From Nitrosomonadaceae bacterium (GTDB lineage: Bacteria; Pseudomonadota; Gammaproteobacteria; Burkholderiales; Nitrosomonadaceae), in assembly GCA_919902625.1 (NCBI GenBank), contig CAKKRO010000056.1:1-10800 (forward strand): a DNA stretch of 10,800 bases, given 5' to 3'. A model generated the notes under the pieces. The model saw only the letters and a list, made by a program, of their open reading frames with translations. It was not told where the DNA came from and ran no database searches. The translations under genes were made by a program, and so were the position numbers. This document shows positions 7,103-10,800 of the stretch, one piece after another. Position 1 is the stretch's first letter, and every line of letters begins with the position of its first letter.

Positions 7103-7130
7103 ATATAAGGGTTTTTAGTTTTTTTTCAAG
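7103..7130 (-). promoter_or_regulatory. Sigma32-like heat-shock promoter of hsp20
   Basis: On the minus strand CTTGAAA (7130-7124) matches the sigma32 -35 element exactly. After 12 bp comes CCCTTATAT (7111-7103), which keeps the CCC-plus-AT-rich form of the -10 (consensus CCCCATNT), although the match after CCC is poor. The spacer is almost pure A. Transcription would start near 7096, leaving a leader of about 115 nt before the ATG. The position upstream of an Hsp20 gene is what gives weight to the call. The remainder of 6981-7207 holds a distant inverted repeat (AACGCC 7030-7035, GGCGTT 7069-7074) and nothing else I can identify. Confidence 0.55.
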
Positions 7131-7207
7131 CCACCTGATAAGAAGTCAGTAAAAATTACCAGCAATCATTGTTTCCGGAAGATGAACTCAAACAGAGAAA
7201 ATGGAGG

Positions 7208-7855
7208 CTATCGCGCATACCGGCGCCGCAATCCAAAAATTACAGCCATCGGTACCAGCAATAGTGAAGCAATCCAGAGCCAATGACGTTTAAACCATTC
7301 CGGCAGGTTTGCCTGGACAGAAAAATTTGCCTCGGCGAGATCAATAATTTTCGTGCTATTTTGTGCATTGTGATGCGTTAACAAGTACAGTTGAAATTTT
7401 AATACTTGAGCTCCCGATGACTCCGGTATAACACGCCACGTCCAGCGCGTGGTACCGTTATGAATCGATAACTGTTCTTGCGGTCCCTGCTTGTCAATGC
7501 TAAAGCCTTCGCCCGCAATTTCCGCCCTCATATGGGGTGATACCCTTCCAGCAATGCCTTGTATCGCGGTACCTTCCGATGCCGTCGAAACAATCTCATT
7601 CAGATACTTGGAAAACTGTTTTGTTTCCAGGTTTAAAACCACTTCAAAATCTTCATATTGTTTTACCGTTGACGGAATCGTGATGGCTGCACTGTCAATC
7701 GGTATTTTCATAATCAGCGGATTCAACGGCCTTTTAGCCGAAACAAAATGCATAAAGGAATTGATCGAGAAAGGGATGAGTAATAAAACCAGCAGTAATG
7801 CAACGGGCATGATCAGGTTAAAATTTAAACCGGACCCGGGCTCTGGTTTGTGCAT
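7208..7855 (-). CDS. Bitopic/two-helix membrane protein with extracytoplasmic beta-rich domain, function unknown
   Basis: I do not recognise a named family with confidence. The 215-residue protein has a short N-terminus, a hydrophobic helix at about residues 14-32 (IMPVALLLVLLLIPF), a beta-strand-rich middle of about 150 residues, and a second helix near the end (LWIASLLLVPMAVIFG) followed by the basic tail LRRRYAR. Positive charges on the last tail suggest it is cytosolic, with the middle domain outside the membrane. The stretch TRWTWRVIPESSGAQVLKFQL has a W-x-W-x-V-x-P-x4-G-x3-L pattern. I associate it loosely with Ig-like extracytoplasmic domains of membrane-anchored bacterial proteins, as a recollection only. 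GGAGG (7860-7864) gives a good ribosome binding site 4 nt before the ATG. It lies downstream of the hydrolase gene; co-transcription is possible but unproven. Confidence 0.7.
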   Translation of the reverse strand: MHKPEPGSGLNFNLIMPVALLLVLLLIPFSINSFMHFVSAKRPLNPLIMKIPIDSAAITIPSTVKQYEDFEVVLNLETKQFSKYLNEIVSTASEGTAIQGIAGRVSPHMRAEIAGEGFSIDKQGPQEQLSIHNGTTRWTWRVIPESSGAQVLKFQLYLLTHHNAQNSTKIIDLAEANFSVQANLPEWFKRHWLWIASLLLVPMAVIFGLRRRYAR

Positions 7856-7886
7856 GATTCCTCCAACGGTTGATTTTATGGCCAGA

Positions 7887-7995
7887 TCATATCATTCCTG
7901 GCACGGCAGATTCATCTAAACGAGCTGTGCTATTGGATTCTTTCTTATTGAGGCGCCTGCGTAACGCTATGATGACAACAAGTATTCCATTAATG
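7887..7995 (-). pseudogene. Possible 3' remnant of a membrane-protein gene
   Basis: Directly after the hydrolase stop, in a different frame, the minus strand reads INGILVVIIALRRRLNKKES and then about 15 polar residues to a TGA at 7889-7887. A hydrophobic run followed by RRR and charged residues is what a C-terminal membrane anchor looks like. It resembles the end of the neighbouring 215-residue protein (VFGLRRR-type tail). There is no start codon or hydrophilic domain outside the hydrolase gene to go with it. I infer a gene whose 5' part was lost when the hydrolase segment arrived. Chance open reading frame is the alternative. Confidence 0.25.
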
Positions 7996-8826
7996 TCAGG
8001 CAAGTTGTTTAATGGCTGCGGAGATATGGCTGACAACTTCACTGTCGGTCCAGTACTGATTGTGGCTAAACGGATTCCATGATTTAACAAGGGTCCCAAT
8101 TACACCACCCCCTGCATTGATTGAAATATCTTCGACAAGCTTGTCATAGGATGGGCTCAATGGTCTAAGGGGCCATCCGAGAACATCGTCTTCGTCGAAG
8201 AAATTGTGCCACTTGAATGATGGAACTGGTGGGTTTATAGCCTCGATTTTCTTGTGACCAGACACAAATATTGGAATATTGCAGCCAGTGGTGTAGAGAC
8301 GTTGGAGGCTCCGCATCCTCCGAAAGTTGTCTTTGGGCGAACCATCAGCAACCCCGTCGTTTCGCGGCACACTCCATATTCCATTTGACACCTTGCGGCC
8401 AGGCTCTGCATCCCAAATGTAACTCGACATAACCTGACAGCCGAGGGATTGAGCAAGAGCGATTACCGGTATTTCCTTTTCTTCAGATTCATCAAATATT
8501 TCATCCATGCTCTGCATGATCATTTTCTGGGCAAGAAAATACGGGCTATCGATGGCATCTTTCCTATATTCAAGACTTGCTGCATCCGAAAAACCATACA
8601 TTAAAAATTTCCTAAGCTTCATCCAATCGATCTGATCGCGCATTCGATTGAAGATGGCTTCTTGATTACCTTGGAGTATGTCCTGGTAATAGAGATTTTT
8701 GAAAATGACTTTATCCCAAGCGGCTTTTCCAAGGGATTTCTTGATTTCGTCATAGAACTCGGTGTAGTAGTCTCTATCCGTGTCACCCATTCCATGAATC
8801 GTTACCAATGCAATTGTCTTTGGCAT
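7996..8826 (-). CDS. Alpha/beta-hydrolase-like protein, cassette-associated
   Basis: This is a probable serine hydrolase of the alpha/beta fold, substrate unknown. The 276-residue protein starts with a strand and the oxyanion-type turn VTIHGMGD (8-15). The nucleophile elbow is ALAQSLGCQ (123-131) with S127; it reads A-x-S-x-G instead of the usual G-x-S-x-G. DEDDVLGWPLRPL (211-223) offers D213/D214 as the acid, and the C-terminal H255 (SHNQYW) or H267 as the histidine. It has no signal peptide or membrane helix, so it should be cytosolic. AGGAG (8833-8837) lies 6 nt before the ATG. The gene begins 21 nt after the GTTAAGC end of an attC-like element, as integron cassette genes do. No clear attC follows its stop. 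A lipase/esterase role is plausible; an accessory (defence or stress) role is only a guess from the context. Confidence 0.78.
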   Translation of the reverse strand: MPKTIALVTIHGMGDTDRDYYTEFYDEIKKSLGKAAWDKVIFKNLYYQDILQGNQEAIFNRMRDQIDWMKLRKFLMYGFSDAASLEYRKDAIDSPYFLAQKMIMQSMDEIFDESEEKEIPVIALAQSLGCQVMSSYIWDAEPGRKVSNGIWSVPRNDGVADGSPKDNFRRMRSLQRLYTTGCNIPIFVSGHKKIEAINPPVPSFKWHNFFDEDDVLGWPLRPLSPSYDKLVEDISINAGGGVIGTLVKSWNPFSHNQYWTDSEVVSHISAAIKQLA

Positions 8827-8847
8827 AGTGTTCTCCTATAAGTTGTT

Positions 8848-8906
8848 GCTTAACGGTGAAGTTAAAGGGCGGCGCGTTTTTGCGTGGCCCCGCATGAATG
8901 TAAGGC
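8848..8906 (-). repeat. attC-like 59-bp imperfect palindrome (integron recombination site)
   Basis: Read on the minus strand, the element opens with GCCTTAC (8906-8900; one mismatch to RYYYAAC) and closes with GTTAAGC (8854-8848; exact GTTRRRY). The ends pair at 6 of 7 positions (one wobble). The centre forms a hairpin: GGGCGGCGCG (8867-8876) with TGCGTGGCCC (8881-8890) around a TTTT loop, with one G opposite G and two wobbles. ATTCA (8899-8895) and CTTTAACTTCACC (8867-8855) occupy the places of the attC spacers and inner box. Total length is 59 bp, the classic size. The crossover G/TT would lie just before the hydrolase leader. It starts 30 nt after the DUF45 gene. No integrase gene is in the window. 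Confidence 0.6.
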
Positions 8907-8936
8907 TTGCCCCGGTTTGTGCCAGTAAACCACCTG

Positions 8937-9638
8937 TCAACCATATTCCTTGAGCTCTTTCCGAGCCATCCAATAATTGGGGTAAACACTTTCCACCTGT
9001 TTCCAGAATGTGGACGAGTGATTCATTTCAATCAAGTGCGACAACTCATGCGCTACGACGTAATCCACCAGATGCAGCGGCATCTGGATCAAGCGCCAGT
9101 TCAGGTGAATAATGCCGTGACTGTTACAGCTGCCCCAGCGGGTTTTTGCGCGTGACAGGTGAAATGGGGGGTGCCGTACATTGAGTTTCTGGGCATATAC
9201 GGTGATACGCTGCTTGAAGCAGGTGATGGCTTGTTGGTGATACCAGGCCATCACAAATTGCTCTATTTGCCGGGGAGCTAATTCCGGCATTAATCGCTTC
9301 GACCCCGATTCATAATCTGCTTCTTGACCGGATTGCCGGGTCATTTGCAGTTCGCCCGATGCGCTCATGGTGATCTGCCAGGGCTCACCGAATAAGGGAT
9401 AGACAGCATCATGCGTCCAGGTTAATACGAGATTTTTCTTGTTTCTCCAATGCTCAAGTTTTTTGGTGATCCAGTCCGCTTTTTCCTGCAGGATAGTTTC
9501 AACATTGGGTAGAGAGGTTTGTAACGGGACACTGATGCTCAAGCCATGATTGTCGATTTTTAAACCAATGGATTTACGCTTACAATGCTTCAGTGTGTAA
9601 GTGATTTCCTGGCCATTTAAAATGGTTTGAGTCAGCAC
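8937..9638 (-). CDS. YgjP/DUF45-type (M48-like) metal-dependent hydrolase
   Basis: This is a putative zinc metallopeptidase of the YgjP (DUF45/WLM-like) group; natural substrate unknown. The 233-residue protein has the N-terminal RKSIGLKID...GLSISVP region common to the family, the TRWGSC motif (166-171), then HELSH (197-201) with catalytic E198. A third zinc ligand H207 lies in the NHSSTFW block, and the C-terminus is a basic helix. No signal peptide. The start is a GTG at 9638, only 2 nt after the plsC stop, with a weak AAGAAA upstream; no nearby in-frame ATG exists, so translation is probably coupled to plsC. It closes the gmhB-plsC cluster, and an attC-like element follows its stop. Confidence 0.9.
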   Translation of the reverse strand: MLTQTILNGQEITYTLKHCKRKSIGLKIDNHGLSISVPLQTSLPNVETILQEKADWITKKLEHWRNKKNLVLTWTHDAVYPLFGEPWQITMSASGELQMTRQSGQEADYESGSKRLMPELAPRQIEQFVMAWYHQQAITCFKQRITVYAQKLNVRHPPFHLSRAKTRWGSCNSHGIIHLNWRLIQMPLHLVDYVVAHELSHLIEMNHSSTFWKQVESVYPNYWMARKELKEYG

Positions 9639-9640
9639 TT

Positions 9641-10372
9641 TTAAGTTTCTTGATGGTTTTGCTGGCTGATACGCAACATTTCCGCTTCAATCCAGGCTTC
9701 CACTTGAGCATTCAATTCACTCGCTTCCATGCCTGTGGGGTCGATGGGTTTACCGATACTGACGGTGATGGTGCCGGGTGATTTAACGAAAGAATTCCGG
9801 CCCCAGAACTCACCTGCATTATGCGCCACAGGTACCACGGGCACATTCGTGTGGGCGGCCAGCCATGCGCCGCCGATCCGGTATTTGCCTCGTTGTCCCG
9901 GTGGGATGCGTGTGCCCTCAGGAAACACGACGATCCAGAATCCTTGCTGCAAACGATCTTTGCCTTGTTCAACGATCTGCTCCAGGGCTTTTTTGCCTGA
10001 TTTTCTGTCAATGGCAATCGGGCTGGTCATGGCAAGCCCCCAGCCAAAAAACGGGATGCGCAGTAATTCCTTTTTCAGCACCCACACCTGCGGCGGAAAA
10101 ATTTTCTGGAACGCCAGCGTCTCCCATGCCGATTGATGCTTGGAGAGCACGATGCTTGGGGTTTCCGGGATATTTTCTGCGCCAATGATTCGATAGCGGA
10201 TGCCGCATACGTTGCGCAGCAGAAACAACATGATCAATGTCCAACTGGAAGTGACGCGGTAACGATGATGCGGCGATAAGGGGAAACAAGCCAGTGTGAT
10301 CAATGCATAAGGCGGCGTAATGATGACTTGCAGCAGCATATACAGTGTTGAACGTAAAATGGCCAGTATCAT
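9641..10372 (-). CDS. plsC: 1-acyl-sn-glycerol-3-phosphate acyltransferase
   Basis: PlsC acylates lysophosphatidic acid to phosphatidic acid at the inner membrane, the second step of phospholipid synthesis. The 243-residue protein has an N-terminal hydrophobic region with two helices (about 2-30 and 44-56). Motif I is KHQSAWE (H79 with E84, so HX4E in place of the common HX4D), motif II GWGLAMTSPIAIDR (110-123), motif III FPEGTR (150-155) and motif IV VPVVPVAHN. The HX4E variant is, from memory, usual in betaproteobacterial homologues, so the enzyme is probably active. Its ATG overlaps the gmhB stop by 4 nt (ATGA), a sign of translational coupling, and the DUF45 gene follows after 2 nt. Confidence 0.93.
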   Translation of the reverse strand: MILAILRSTLYMLLQVIITPPYALITLACFPLSPHHRYRVTSSWTLIMLFLLRNVCGIRYRIIGAENIPETPSIVLSKHQSAWETLAFQKIFPPQVWVLKKELLRIPFFGWGLAMTSPIAIDRKSGKKALEQIVEQGKDRLQQGFWIVVFPEGTRIPPGQRGKYRIGGAWLAAHTNVPVVPVAHNAGEFWGRNSFVKSPGTITVSIGKPIDPTGMEASELNAQVEAWIEAEMLRISQQNHQET

Positions 10373-10800
10373 GCTTGCGCAACCAGAGCATCAACGGCCA
10401 TGGCCAGATTCTCGAAAATCTGGGTATGGGCGGGCATTTCTTTTTCAGTACGAGTCGTTTGCCCTTTGCCGGTCAACACCAGAATGGGTATTGCACCGGC
10501 TGCGACAGCCGCTTGCAGATCCCTTAATGAATCACCGATTGCCGGGACATTGGTTAAATTAACGCCATACCGCTGCATAATTTCATCAAACAAGCCCGTT
10601 GCCGGTTTGCGGCAGGAACATTTATCCGTACTGCTGTGCGGGCAAAAGAATATAGCATCAATACGCCCGCCTGCTTGATTGACCGCTTTGTACATTTTGT
10701 CATTAATGGCATTGTAAGTGGCCATATCGAGTAACCCGCGCCCGATCCCCGATTGATTGGTGGCGATGATGACGCGATAGCCGGAATGCGTCAAACGGGC
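10369..10800 (-). CDS. gmhB: D-glycero-D-manno-heptose 1,7-bisphosphate 7-phosphatase, 5' part outside window
   Basis: GmhB is a cytosolic HAD-superfamily phosphatase that removes the 7-phosphate from heptose bisphosphate in ADP-heptose synthesis for the LPS inner core. About 143 C-terminal residues are visible; the DxDxT nucleophile motif lies off the right edge. Present are motif II ATNQSG with the following GIGRG, the zinc-binding loop CPH...CSCRKP (C-x-H and C-x-C ligands, with the motif III lysine in RKP), and motif IV GDSLRDLQAA. The reading frame is open through base 10800 (Ala-Arg-Leu-Thr-His at the edge), so the gene is cut by the window, not truncated. The C-terminal TGA overlaps the plsC ATG. 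The linkage to plsC suits an envelope-lipid operon. Confidence 0.92.
   Translation of the reverse strand, partial: ARLTHSGYRVIIATNQSGIGRGLLDMATYNAINDKMYKAVNQAGGRIDAIFFCPHSSTDKCSCRKPATGLFDEIMQRYGVNLTNVPAIGDSLRDLQAAVAAGAIPILVLTGKGQTTRTEKEMPAHTQIFENLAMAVDALVAQA

Noticed and set aside
7959..8001. A second attC after the hydrolase (GTTACGC with GCCTGAC)
   Set aside because: The right box deviates from GTTRRRY, the two boxes pair poorly, they are only about 43 bp apart end to end, and there is no inner hairpin.
8783..8989. Minus-strand open frame through the attC-like region as a small protein
   Set aside because: It overlaps both the DUF45 C-terminus and the hydrolase start in another frame and crosses the palindrome; non-coding structure explains it better.
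9729..10188. Plus-strand open frames over plsC
   Set aside because: They are antisense shadows of a gene with all four acyltransferase motifs; their composition (Pro/Cys/Arg rich) is typical of shadows.
1..10800. CRISPR arrays, insertion sequences, tRNA or rRNA genes
   Set aside because: No regularly spaced repeats, transposase motifs, terminal inverted repeats with target duplications, or RNA gene hallmarks were seen on reading both strands.

Overview
This window looks like a betaproteobacterial chromosome, most likely from a Nitrosomonadaceae-type organism. The assignment is inferred from protein flavour and gene neighbourhoods: an HX4E-type PlsC, a RnfB without a membrane anchor next to nth, a DUF1841 protein, the gmhB-plsC-DUF45 cluster, and small c-type cytochromes. 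It is not proven by any single marker.

Layout. Positions 1-3583 form a compact plus-strand run of housekeeping genes: bpt (5' end probably outside the window), pyrD, an orphan rnfB-like ferredoxin gene, nth and a DUF1841 gene. Gaps are short, or genes overlap. A strong hairpin at 3591-3625 separates this run from everything to its right, which is on the minus strand. In minus-strand order of transcription (right to left) the genes are gmhB (partial), plsC, a DUF45/YgjP-type metallopeptidase, an alpha/beta-hydrolase-like gene, a membrane-anchored protein of unknown function, an Hsp20 small heat-shock protein, the ABC-F ATPase uup, and two tandem monoheme cytochrome c genes. gmhB, plsC and DUF45 are tightly packed (4-nt overlap, then a 2-nt gap), as in an envelope-biogenesis operon.

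The accessory part is about 7200-8936. Immediately downstream of the DUF45 gene lies a 59-bp imperfect palindrome (8848-8906) with the layout of an integron attC site: GCCTTAC at one end, a GC-rich central hairpin, and GTTAAGC at the other end. The hydrolase gene starts 21 nt beyond the GTTAAGC end with a good ribosome binding site, which is typical of a gene cassette. Just past the hydrolase stop is a short open stretch ending in a hydrophobic-plus-RRR tail. It resembles the end of the neighbouring membrane protein and may be the remnant of a disrupted gene. No integrase gene and no second clear attC are visible.

Regulatory signals include a sigma32-like promoter with a leader of about 115 nt before hsp20, a hairpin terminator between hsp20 and uup, a sigma70-like promoter before the cytochrome pair, and a perfect TGTGA-N6-TCACA palindrome at the nth/DUF1841 boundary. 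No gene-free stretch exceeds 300 bases; the longest is 6981-7207. I see no tRNA, rRNA, CRISPR array or transposase.
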